Below the pieces are notes generated by a model. The model had not been told where the DNA came from and made no database searches. It saw nothing but the letters and a program-made list of their open reading frames with translations. Both the position numbers and the translations under genes were made by a program. A DNA stretch of 14,487 bases from Caribbeanibacter sp964518305 (lineage in GTDB: Bacteria > Gemmatimonadota > Gemmatimonadetes > Palauibacterales > Palauibacteraceae): assembly GCA_964518305.1 (NCBI GenBank), contig CAZFDK010000067.1, positions 1 through 14,487 on the forward strand. The letters run 5' to 3'. Shown piece by piece: positions 1 through 7,213 of this stretch (the stretch's first letter is position 1; each line of letters opens with the position of its first letter).

Positions 1-1
1 G

Positions 2-1402
2 CTGGCGGGCTACTCCCTGGGCGAGGCCGACGTCCTGCGGAAGGCCGTGGGCAAGAAGAAGCAGGACCTGATCGAGAAGGAGCTCGGCAAGTTCACGGAG
101 CGCGCCATCGAGCGGGGGGTCGAGAAGCAGACGGCGCGCGAGATCGCGGAGATGATCGAGACCTTCGGCCGCTACGGCTTCAACAAGTCGCACTCGGCGG
201 CCTATGCGCTGCTGTCCTTCCGCACCGCGTGGCTGAAGGCCCACTACCCGGCGGAGTTCATGGCGGCGCTGCTCTCCTCGGAGATCGGCAACACCGACAA
301 GGTGGTCTCCTACATCGGCGAGGCCCGGGGCCTGGACCTGGAGGTCCTGCCGCCGAACGTGAACGAGTCCAACTACCGGTTCACCGTCGTCGACGACGAG
401 CGGATCCGCTTCGGGCTCGGCGCCATCAAGCGGGTGGGGAGCTCGGCCATCGAATCGATCCTGGACGCCCGGGAGGAGGAGGGCCCCTTCTCGTCGCTCT
501 TCGACCTCTGCATGCGGATCGACCTGCAGAAGAACAACAGCCGGGTGCTGGAGGCGCTGATCGGCGCCGGCGCCCTGGACGAGCTGGGCGAGCGGGCGGC
601 CATGACGGAGGGGCTCGACGCCGTGCTGGCCGAGGCCCAGCGCCGGAAGCGCGACGAGGAGATGGGACAGGGCTCGCTCTTCGGCGAGGAGAACGGCTCC
701 GGCCAGGGGCGCCCGGACCCGGAGCTGCCGGACGTGGAGGAGTGGTCCGAGAGCCAGCGACTCCAGACCGAGAAGGAGCTCATCGGCTTCTATACCTCGG
801 GCCACCCGCTGGACCGGTACGAGGACCTGGTGGAGATGTACGCCCTGGACGTGAACACCTCGAACTTCGTGGACCACCGGGGCCGCACCGTGGAGGTGGC
901 CTGTGTGGTCACCGACGCCGACGAGCGGACCTCCCGCCGCGACGGGCGGGAGTGGGGGCTGCTCACCATCGAGGACTATCACGGCACCGCCACGGCCATG
1001 GCCTTCGGCGACGCGTGGGAGGAGCACCGGGAGATCCTGAACCGCGACAGGCCGGTGCTCATCGAGGGCACGATCTCCGACCGGTCGCGCGACGAGGACG
1101 ATCCCCCCATCTTTGTGGATTCCGCCCGGCCCCTGTCGGGCGTGCGGACGAGCGGGAGCGTGGGCGTGTGCATCGAGCTCCGCCCCGGCGACGACCTCCC
1201 CCCGGACGCCTTCGACCGTGCCCGGGAGGCCGCCGAGGAAGCCGCGGGCGACGGCACCCTCTACGTCGAGTGGCGGGGCAACGGCGACGGGACCTCCCGC
1301 TTCGCCTCGGAGTCGCTGGGCGTGGCGCCCGACGGCGGGCTGCTGGCCGAGCTCCGCGGCGTCTTCGGACCCGACCGGGTGCACCTGGTGCGGGAGCAGT
1401 GA
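2..1402 (+). CDS. dnaE: DNA polymerase III subunit alpha, C-terminal part (5' end outside window)
   Basis: Catalytic subunit of the replicative DNA polymerase III. The frame is open from base 2, so the start, PHP domain and palm lie off the left edge; 466 residues are visible. Residues 64-92 contain the conserved block around AAYALLSFRTAWLKAHYP, typical of bacterial DnaE fingers. Residues about 145-196 form the tandem helix-hairpin-helix region (EALIGAGALDELG). TEKELIGFYTSGHPLD (256-271) precedes an OB fold (about 297-361), and a C-terminal domain of the kind that contacts the tau/clamp machinery ends the protein. It is DnaE rather than PolC, because no exonuclease insertion is seen and the domain order fits. 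The gene is followed 13 nt later by accA; the dnaE-accA pairing is also found in Escherichia coli. The identification is secure and nothing is broken in the visible part. Confidence 0.97.
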   Translation: MAGYSLGEADVLRKAVGKKKQDLIEKELGKFTERAIERGVEKQTAREIAEMIETFGRYGFNKSHSAAYALLSFRTAWLKAHYPAEFMAALLSSEIGNTDKVVSYIGEARGLDLEVLPPNVNESNYRFTVVDDERIRFGLGAIKRVGSSAIESILDAREEEGPFSSLFDLCMRIDLQKNNSRVLEALIGAGALDELGERAAMTEGLDAVLAEAQRRKRDEEMGQGSLFGEENGSGQGRPDPELPDVEEWSESQRLQTEKELIGFYTSGHPLDRYEDLVEMYALDVNTSNFVDHRGRTVEVACVVTDADERTSRRDGREWGLLTIEDYHGTATAMAFGDAWEEHREILNRDRPVLIEGTISDRSRDEDDPPIFVDSARPLSGVRTSGSVGVCIELRPGDDLPPDAFDRAREAAEEAAGDGTLYVEWRGNGDGTSRFASESLGVAPDGGLLAELRGVFGPDRVHLVREQ

Positions 1403-1415
1403 AGGGAGAAGCGAG

Positions 1416-2399
1416 ATGGCACTGGAAGAGGCAGAGGAGAAGTTCGAGGAGCTCCGGCAACGGATCTCCGACCTGAAGGAGACCGCCGAAGAGCGGGGCA
1501 TCGACATGTCCGACCAGATCCGGGAGCTCCGGGAGAGCCTGGAGTCGGAGCGCGAGCAGATGTACGAGGACCTCTCGCGCTACGACCGGGTCAAGCTGGC
1601 CCGCGACCAGGACCGTCCCTTCACCCTGGACTACGTGGAGCACCTGTTCGACGACTGGGTGGAGCTCCACGGCGACCGGCGCTACGGCGACGACGGCGCC
1701 ATCGTGGGCGGGTGGGCCACCTTCCGCGGCCGCTCGGTGATGGTCATCGGCCAGCAGCGCGGCCGGGACATGGAGGAGAACCTGAAGCGGAACTTCGGCT
1801 CCCCTCACCCCGAGGGCTACCGTAAGGCCGGCCGGCTGATGGAGATGGCCGAGAAGTTCGGCAAGCCGGTGATCACCATGGTGGACACCCAGGGCGCCTA
1901 TCCCGGGATCGGCGCGGAGGAGCGGGGCCAGGCCGAGGCCATCGCCGCCAACCTGAAGCGGATGGCGGGCCTCAGGACACCTCTCCTCACCTGCGTGATC
2001 GGAGAGGGCGGGAGCGGCGGGGCGCTGGGCATCGCCGTGGCCGACCGTGTGCTGATGATGGAGAACGCCATCTACTCGGTGATCTCGCCCGAGGGCTGCG
2101 CCGCGATTCTCTGGCGGAGCCGGGACGAAGCCGAGAAGGCCGCCGAGGCACTCAGGGTCACCGCACCGGACCTCCTGGAGCTGGGCGTCATCGACGAGAT
2201 CGTGCCGGAGCCGGGCGGCGGCGCCGACGCCGACCCGGAAGCGGCGGCGGACGCCCTGGACCAGGTGCTCGGCGAACACCTGGAGGACGTCGCGGAGCGC
2301 GATCCGGAGGACCTGGTGGAGGAGCGCCGCGAGAAGTTCTACTCCATGGGCGCCTGGGAAGAGGCCGAGCCGCCGGCCGGAGCGCGACTGGACGAGTGA
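1416..2399 (+). CDS. accA: Acetyl-CoA carboxylase carboxyltransferase subunit alpha
   Basis: AccA pairs with AccD to move the carboxyl group from carboxybiotin on AccB to acetyl-CoA, giving malonyl-CoA for fatty acid synthesis in the cytoplasm. The protein has 327 residues, close to the usual 320. An N-terminal helical arm (1-60) is followed by the crotonase-like fold. Family signatures are GQQRGRDMEENLKRNFG (112-128), PEGYRKAGRLM (132-142), VDTQGAYPGIGAEERGQ (156-172), GEGGSGGALGI (196-206, a glycine-rich oxyanion loop) and SVISPEGCAAILWR (221-234). The ATG at 1416 has AGGGAG at 1403-1408 with a 7-nt spacer, which supports this start. The acidic tail (265-327) is longer than usual and fits the acidic composition of neighbouring proteins. 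AccD and the biotin carboxylase are not in the window. Confidence 0.97.
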   Translation: MALEEAEEKFEELRQRISDLKETAEERGIDMSDQIRELRESLESEREQMYEDLSRYDRVKLARDQDRPFTLDYVEHLFDDWVELHGDRRYGDDGAIVGGWATFRGRSVMVIGQQRGRDMEENLKRNFGSPHPEGYRKAGRLMEMAEKFGKPVITMVDTQGAYPGIGAEERGQAEAIAANLKRMAGLRTPLLTCVIGEGGSGGALGIAVADRVLMMENAIYSVISPEGCAAILWRSRDEAEKAAEALRVTAPDLLELGVIDEIVPEPGGGADADPEAAADALDQVLGEHLEDVAERDPEDLVEERREKFYSMGAWEEAEPPAGARLDE

Positions 2400-2418
2400 G
2401 CGGGCCGAGGCGCCGGCC

Positions 2419-3315
2419 GTGACTCAGATCTGCGAGGTCCGGTTCAAGGGCGTCCGCACCGACTACTACACCCACCGGGGCGAACAGCCCGTGCGCGAGC
2501 GGGAGTACGTGGTCGTCCAGGCCGACCGCGGCCGGGACCTGGGCGTCGTGAAGCGGTGGGTGGACGCCGAGACCCACTCCTGCGACGGCGGCTGCAGCCA
2601 CGCCGAGGACCACCCGGTGGTCCCACCCCAGAAGCGCATCCTGCGCCGGGCGGCGCCGGTGGACGTGGAGCGGCTCTTCGAGCTGCGGGAGGAGGAGCCC
2701 GGCGTGTGCCGGAAGACCCGCGAGCTCGTGGACGAGCACGGGTTGAAGATGAAGGTGAGCGACGCCGAGTGGCAGTGGGACAAGAAGAAGCTCACCGTCT
2801 TCTTCACGGCCGACAAGCGGGTGGACTTCCGGTCCCTGGTGAAGGACATGGCCAGCACCTTTCGGACCCGCATCGAGCTGCGGCAGATCGGGGTCCGGGA
2901 CGAGGCCCGGCGGCTGGGCGGCATCGGCCGCTGCGGCCGGGAGCTCTGCTGCCGGACCTGGCTCAAGGACCTGGAGCCGGTCACCCTGCAGCTGGCCAAG
3001 GACCAGGACCTCTCGCTCAACCCGGCCCAGATCTCCGGAGCCTGCGGGCGCCTGATGAACTGTCTTCAGTACGAGCACGACTCCTACGTCCAGGCCAACA
3101 AGCGCTACCCGAAGAAGGGGCAGGAGCTGACCACGGATCGGGGCACCGAAGAAGTGGTTTCCTGGAACCACTTCCAGGAAACGGTGACCCTGAGGGACGA
3201 CACCGGCGAGACCCGGGTGGTCTCGCGGAAACAGCTCAAGGAGGAGACCGTCGCGCACCGGGGCCCGCCGGGTCCCGTCGACCCCGGCGACGTGAGCGAC
3301 GACGGCGACGCGTAG
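2419..3315 (+). CDS. ricT: PSP1/RicT family protein (Ric/Y-complex subunit, iron-sulfur associated)
   Basis: A PSP1-domain protein of the RicT (YaaT) family, 298 residues. In Bacillus subtilis, RicT forms the RicA-RicF-RicT complex, binds iron-sulfur clusters and affects RNase Y-dependent mRNA processing. Whether this organism has the partners cannot be seen. The family core is clear: GRCGRELCC at 170-178 and SLNPAQISGACGRLMNCLQYE around 199-219, with cysteines 172, 177, 178, 209 and 215. The family often has CC where this protein has Asn214-Cys215. An extra Cys/His group occurs early, at C55, C59, H61 and H65. The start is the GTG at 2419, with GAGG at 2407-2410 (8-nt spacer). The gene sits 19 nt after accA and 21 nt before metG; a RicT-type gene near a methionyl-tRNA synthetase gene also occurs in Firmicutes. 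The tail (275-298) is acidic and probably disordered. Confidence 0.88.
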   Translation: MTQICEVRFKGVRTDYYTHRGEQPVREREYVVVQADRGRDLGVVKRWVDAETHSCDGGCSHAEDHPVVPPQKRILRRAAPVDVERLFELREEEPGVCRKTRELVDEHGLKMKVSDAEWQWDKKKLTVFFTADKRVDFRSLVKDMASTFRTRIELRQIGVRDEARRLGGIGRCGRELCCRTWLKDLEPVTLQLAKDQDLSLNPAQISGACGRLMNCLQYEHDSYVQANKRYPKKGQELTTDRGTEEVVSWNHFQETVTLRDDTGETRVVSRKQLKEETVAHRGPPGPVDPGDVSDDGDA

Positions 3316-3336
3316 CTTTCGATCCGAACCCCAGAC

Positions 3337-4920
3337 ATGAAACGGACCCCCGTGACGCGGTACTACCTGACCACCGCCATCGACTACTCGAACGGCGACC
3401 CACATCTGGGCCATGCCCTGGAGAAGGTGGGCGCCGACGTGATCGCCCGGTACCGGCGCCGCTCCGGCGACGACGTGCACTTCGTCATCGGAATGGACGA
3501 GCACGGCCAGAAGATCGCCCAGGAGGCGGAGGACCGGGGGATCACGCCGCAGGAGCTGGTGGACCGGATGGCGGACCGCTTCCGGAACGCGTGGGAGCGG
3601 CTGGAGATCTCCAACGACGACTTCATCCGCACCACGGAGCCGCGCCACGAGGAGGCGGTCCACGAGCTGCTGGATCGGGTGCGGGAGGCCGGCGACCTCT
3701 ACCTGGACCAGTACGAGGGCTTCTACTGCGTGGGATGCGAGGCCTTCAAGAAGGAGGAGGACCTGGACGAGGAGGGCCGGTGCCCGGTCCACCCGGACCG
3801 GGACATCTCCTGGACGGAGGAGGAGAACTACTTCTTCCGGCTCTCGGAATACCGGGACGACCTGCTGCAGCACATCGAGGATCATCCGGCGTTCATCCGG
3901 CCCGAGAGCCGCCGGAACGAGATCCTGGGGCTCCTGGAGGAGGGCCTGGACGACATCTCCGCTTCCCGCTCCCGCCTGCCCTGGGGCCTGCCCTTTCCGG
4001 GCGCCGAGGGCCACACGGTCTACGTGTGGTTCGACGCCCTGCCGAACTACATCTCGGCGGTGGGCTTCCCCGGCGAGACCTTCGAGCGGTGGTGGCCCGC
4101 CAACCTGCACGTCATCGGCAAGGACATCACGCGCTTCCACTGCGTGATCTGGCCCGCGATCCTCATGTCCGCGGGCCTGGAGCTGCCGGAGACGGTGTGG
4201 GGACACGGCTTCGTCAGCGTGGGGGGCGGAAAGCTGTCCAAGTCCTCCGGCGTCTCGCTCGAGCTTCCGGGCCTGGTGGACCGGCACGGCCCCGACGCTT
4301 TCCGCTACTTCCTGATGCGCGAGGTGCCCTGGGACGGCGACCGCGACTTTCCGGAGGGCGGTTTCCTCGACGTCTACGACCAGCGCTACAACTCGGACCT
4401 GGCCAACGACGTGGGGAATCTTCTGAACCGCACGATCTCCATGATCGACCAGTACCGTGACGGCTCGATCCCCGACGGCGATCGCACGGGGCTGGACGAC
4501 GCCGCCGCGCAGGCCCTGCAGGACTACCGCGACCGTATGGACGACCACCTCCTCCACGAGGGCCTGGAGGCCGCCGCGGGCCTCGTGCGGCGGGCCAACG
4601 CGTACGTGGACGAGGCGCGCCCCTGGGAGCTGGCCTCCGAGGAGCGGGAGCTCGAGAGCGCGGAGGGCGAGGCCGACGACGAGATCGAGGCCGACCTGGC
4701 CGACGTCGCCGACGAGCTCGACGCCGTCCTGGGCTCCCTGGCCCGGGCCCTGGCCCACTGCGCTGCCCTGTACGCCCCCTTCATGCCCTCGAAGGCCCGG
4801 GAGCTGTGGAGACAGCTCGGGGGCGAGGGCGAGGTGCCGACCTTCGGCCAGCTGGAGGCCGGCGAGTTCGGGCTCGGCGAGACCCGGTCCGACGAGGTCC
4901 TCTTCCCGCGTCACGAATAG
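3337..4920 (+). CDS. metG: Methionyl-tRNA synthetase, short form
   Basis: Class I aminoacyl-tRNA synthetase that charges tRNA(Met), 527 residues. The HIGH-type signature is HLGH (23-26) and the KMSKS signature reads KLSKS (299-303). The connective peptide carries one zinc knuckle, C131-x2-C134 and C149-x2-H152. This Cys3-His set is of the Thermus type rather than the all-Cys knuckle. VWFDALPNYISA and the anticodon-binding helices (YNSDLANDVGNLLNR) follow. It lacks the C-terminal EMAP-II-like tRNA-binding domain present in the longer E. coli enzyme. Residues about 434-463 are a strongly acidic stretch that looks like an insertion in the helical domain. No Shine-Dalgarno sequence precedes the ATG. 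A GTG at 3352 would give the more typical beginning (TRYYLTTAIDY), so the start is uncertain by five codons. It is the last gene of the dnaE-accA-ricT-metG run. Confidence 0.96.
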   Translation: MKRTPVTRYYLTTAIDYSNGDPHLGHALEKVGADVIARYRRRSGDDVHFVIGMDEHGQKIAQEAEDRGITPQELVDRMADRFRNAWERLEISNDDFIRTTEPRHEEAVHELLDRVREAGDLYLDQYEGFYCVGCEAFKKEEDLDEEGRCPVHPDRDISWTEEENYFFRLSEYRDDLLQHIEDHPAFIRPESRRNEILGLLEEGLDDISASRSRLPWGLPFPGAEGHTVYVWFDALPNYISAVGFPGETFERWWPANLHVIGKDITRFHCVIWPAILMSAGLELPETVWGHGFVSVGGGKLSKSSGVSLELPGLVDRHGPDAFRYFLMREVPWDGDRDFPEGGFLDVYDQRYNSDLANDVGNLLNRTISMIDQYRDGSIPDGDRTGLDDAAAQALQDYRDRMDDHLLHEGLEAAAGLVRRANAYVDEARPWELASEERELESAEGEADDEIEADLADVADELDAVLGSLARALAHCAALYAPFMPSKARELWRQLGGEGEVPTFGQLEAGEFGLGETRSDEVLFPRHE

Positions 4921-5124
4921 CATTCGAACAGGATGTGAAAACAGGTAAGCCACCCGCAAAATCGTTCGTCTTCCGGGCGGAGGCCGCGACCCTCGGGGCT
5001 GCTCGTCCGGGGGCGACGCCGCGGCACGAATCTGGAAGCGTGATGAACATTCACCGCGCGGCGGAGGGCTCCTGCGCGGCCCCGACACCCGACTGTCGAT
5101 CTCGGAACTCGAGGCGGAGGTGAC

Positions 5125-6075
5125 GTGAGCGACCGCGGCTGGACGATCCAGGTCCTGCCCGACGACGGCAGGGAGGAGCCACGCACGCTCCGCGTGTCAC
5201 GCAGCCGGCTGCGGTGGGGCGCCGTCGTAGCCGTCCTGCTGGTGGCCGGGGGAGTGGGCCTCGGCATCTCCCTGGGCTGGGGGGCCTGGCAACAGGCCAA
5301 CCTGCAGGAGCTCCGGGCCGAGAATGACGTCCTCCGCTCGCGGGTCGACGCCGCCGACCGGACCGTGAACCGTCTGGCTGGAGAGCTGAACCGGATGGCG
5401 GTCCAGGAGGAGCGCTTTCGCATCCTGGCCGGCCTGCCCCTCGTGGACGACGAGATCCGCCAGGTGGGCGTCGGAGGACCCGGGCCCGCCTCCGGACCCG
5501 ACCTGCGAACACCCGCCTCTCCGGGATTCGGCGGACCCGGCGGGGCCACCGGCGCACGGGACGTTGCCCTCCCGCAGCTCCTGCGGCGCGCCGACCTGCT
5601 CCACACCAGCCTCCGGGAGGCCGCCGATTCCATGGCCGCCAACCGGAAGCTCTTCCTCTCTCGTCCCTCGATCCGCCCCGTGGCGGACGAGGTTTCCTGG
5701 GTCAGCTCCTCGTACAGCCGGAGTCGCTACCACCCGGTCCTCCACGTGAACCGCCCCCACGAGGGGATCGACGTCTCGGCGCCCCACGGGGCACCGATCC
5801 GGGCCACGGCCAACGGCCGCGTGGTGAGGACCGGACAGGAAGCGGGCTACGGCAAGATCGTGGAGATCAGCCACGGCCACGGCTATAGGACCCTGTACGG
5901 ACATATCTCCGAGGTCGCGGTGCGCCGCGGTGAGCGCGTCGAACGGGGGGACGTCATCGCCCGGGTGGGCGAGACGGGCCTCACCAGCGGTCCGAACGTC
6001 CATTACGAGGTGCACGTGGAAGGACGCGCCGTGAATCCGGGCCGCTTCCTGGTCGACGACCGGGTTCCGCAGTAG
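5125..6075 (+). CDS. Membrane-anchored coiled-coil M23/LytM-domain protein
   Basis: Probable cell-wall peptidase or LytM-type regulator, 316 residues. A short cytoplasmic N-terminus (1-30, basic near the end) is followed by one membrane segment (31-53), a coiled coil (about 57-100), a Gly/Pro-rich linker (111-145) and a C-terminal LytM domain (about 205-312) facing the periplasm. The zinc ligands H212 and D216 (HEGID) and H293 are present, as is the catalytic H260 in LYGHI. The first His of the usual HxH motif is Asn291 (PNVHYEV), so activity is uncertain. The start is GTG 5125, with GGAGG at 5116-5120 only 4 nt upstream. A 204-nt gap separates it from metG, so it probably has its own promoter. 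In related genomes such M23 genes are often near bactofilin genes; none is seen here. A role in division or cell-shape control is an inference. Confidence 0.85.
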   Translation: MSDRGWTIQVLPDDGREEPRTLRVSRSRLRWGAVVAVLLVAGGVGLGISLGWGAWQQANLQELRAENDVLRSRVDAADRTVNRLAGELNRMAVQEERFRILAGLPLVDDEIRQVGVGGPGPASGPDLRTPASPGFGGPGGATGARDVALPQLLRRADLLHTSLREAADSMAANRKLFLSRPSIRPVADEVSWVSSSYSRSRYHPVLHVNRPHEGIDVSAPHGAPIRATANGRVVRTGQEAGYGKIVEISHGHGYRTLYGHISEVAVRRGERVERGDVIARVGETGLTSGPNVHYEVHVEGRAVNPGRFLVDDRVPQ

Positions 6076-6079
6076 CGCT

Positions 6080-6116
6080 CCCCGGTCCGCGGCCGGGGCC
6101 CCGACGGAAGCGTCGG
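6080..6116 (+). terminator. Tandem hairpins after the M23 gene, possible terminator
   Basis: Two perfect inverted repeats start 5 nt after the M23 stop codon. The first has a 6-bp stem CCCCGG/CCGGGG (6080-6085 and 6093-6098) with a 7-nt loop. The second has a 6-bp stem CCGACG/CGTCGG (6101-6106 and 6111-6116) with a GAAG loop. No T-run follows, only a pyrimidine-rich stretch, so this is not a classical intrinsic terminator. The position suggests an end of transcription or 3'-end protection. Confidence 0.4.
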
Positions 6117-6170
6117 CGGACTTCCCCTACCCGCGACCGGCTCTTCCCCTGCACGTTCGGCGGACCGGCG

Positions 6171-6201
6171 TTGATATCCCCCCTCCCGTATTCTAGCTTT
6201 G
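6171..6201 (+). promoter_or_regulatory. Candidate FCB/Bacteroidetes-type promoter for the lipoprotein gene
   Basis: TTG (6171-6173) and TAGCTTTG (6194-6201) are separated by 20 nt. The second element matches the Bacteroidetes -7 consensus TAnnTTTG exactly, and the spacing fits the paired -33 TTTG/TTG element. No good sigma70 TATAAT box with correct spacing is present. It would give a 5' leader of roughly 125 nt before the ATG at 6334. The element lies behind the hairpins that follow the M23 gene, where a new transcript would be expected. The call rests on a short motif in one place only. Confidence 0.4.
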
Positions 6202-6333
6202 GGCGGCCGAGATGACGGGCCGTCCGAGGCCCCAGCACGGAGCCCTCTCGTGGACCGTCCCCGCCGCCGCGTCACTGGTGTCGAGGGCGGAGCAAGCAAG
6301 CCGTAGAGCGTTACTCGCACCTCGGAGTATTTC

Positions 6334-7095
6334 ATGCGCATGAAGTCCGGTTTCATCGCGCTCGCCGTCGTGCTCACCGCCGGCCTCGCCGCCTGCGGCG
6401 GTAACCAGGTCGCGGTCCAGGTGACCGACGAGAATCCCCAGGGTGAGCTACAGCCCCAGGAAGACGTCGTGGTGGACTTCCTTCCCTATGATCGGGATTC
6501 GATCTTCCAGGCCCTGGAGTCGCAGGCCGCTGAGCCGCGCCCGGAGATCCCCGACACCCTCCGGAGCCTCTACTCCGAGATCATCGAACGCCAGGAGGAC
6601 TGGCGGAGCGCCGAGCGCCAGTGGCAGCAGTGGAGAGACAGCCTCAAGGCGCTCTCGTCGGCGATGGAGGGGATGAACGAGTCGACCGCCGAGTACAAGC
6701 AGCTGTACAGCGCGTTCACGGACCTGGAGCCGAAGGTCGAGGCGCTGAACCAGCAGAAGAACGACGCGTTCCAGGCCTTCGACAGCCTCCAGACACGGAC
6801 GCTCAACTTCGCGGACTCCATCCAGGCGCTGCGGGACAGCTGGGCGGAAACGGCCTACGAGGGCTATGTCGGTATGACCGACAGCATCGTCCAGGCCCGC
6901 GGACGTGAGGTGGTCGTGGACACCACCAGCGCGGATGGCTGGGTCAACGTCACGATCCCCGGCGGCCAGTGGTGGGTGCACGCCCGCACGTCGCGGCCCT
7001 TCGAGGAGGTCTACTGGAACGTTCCCCTCGACCCGGCCCAGACCGACACCCTCCGTCTGACGCCGGACAACGCCGAGATCCGACTGTCACTCTAG
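6334..7095 (+). CDS. Coiled-coil lipoprotein of unknown function
   Basis: Not a family I recognise. The 253-residue product starts with a lipoprotein signal peptide whose lipobox is L18-A-A-C21, so the mature protein should be lipidated at Cys21. Gly at +2 gives no inner-membrane retention signal of the E. coli kind, so an outer-membrane location is possible. A short linker (22-45) is followed by a long Gln/Glu/Ala-rich helical region (about 72-178) likely to form a coiled coil. A C-terminal beta-rich segment (about 192-253, with VNVTIPGGQWWVHARTS) resembles a small beta-sandwich. The ATG at 6334 has GGAG at 6324-6327 (6-nt spacer); the ATG at 6340 is too far from it. The gene follows the M23 gene and precedes the fad gene, each separated by hairpins, so it is probably monocistronic. 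An envelope structural or scaffolding role is a guess from architecture alone. Confidence 0.8.
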   Translation: MRMKSGFIALAVVLTAGLAACGGNQVAVQVTDENPQGELQPQEDVVVDFLPYDRDSIFQALESQAAEPRPEIPDTLRSLYSEIIERQEDWRSAERQWQQWRDSLKALSSAMEGMNESTAEYKQLYSAFTDLEPKVEALNQQKNDAFQAFDSLQTRTLNFADSIQALRDSWAETAYEGYVGMTDSIVQARGREVVVDTTSADGWVNVTIPGGQWWVHARTSRPFEEVYWNVPLDPAQTDTLRLTPDNAEIRLSL

Positions 7096-7122
7096 AGACC
7101 TGTAAACGACGCTGTAGAGCCG

Positions 7123-7192
7123 CACCGGTCGCTCCGGTGTACCCTCAGCAGGCACTTTCAACCCGCGGCGGACGTCCGGCGGCGTCCGCCGC
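7123..7192. other. Two inverted repeats between the lipoprotein and fad genes
   Basis: The 118-nt gap holds two perfect inverted repeats. One is CACCGG/CCGGTG (7123-7128 and 7134-7139, 5-nt loop). The other is a 10-bp GCGGCGGACG/CGTCCGCCGC (7165-7174 and 7183-7192, 8-nt loop), ending 21 nt before the fad ATG. No T-run follows either. They could end the lipoprotein transcript, act as an operator, or fold in the fad leader. No Shine-Dalgarno sequence is visible between the second repeat and the ATG. Confidence 0.55.
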
Positions 7193-7213
7193 ACCTCTCA
7201 TCCATATCCGATC

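Noticed and set aside
5054..5079. Hairpin CCGCGC/GCGCGG upstream of the M23 gene
   Set aside because: A 6-bp GC-only stem with a 14-nt loop is expected by chance here; no supporting context.
2188..5088. 966-codon open frame on the minus strand across accA, ricT and metG
   Set aside because: It is antisense to three well-identified genes and shows no family motif. Long antisense frames are expected at this GC content.
5043..5123. Short 26-codon open frame ending just before the M23 start
   Set aside because: No ribosome site and no recognisable sequence; its stop merely falls within the M23 Shine-Dalgarno region.
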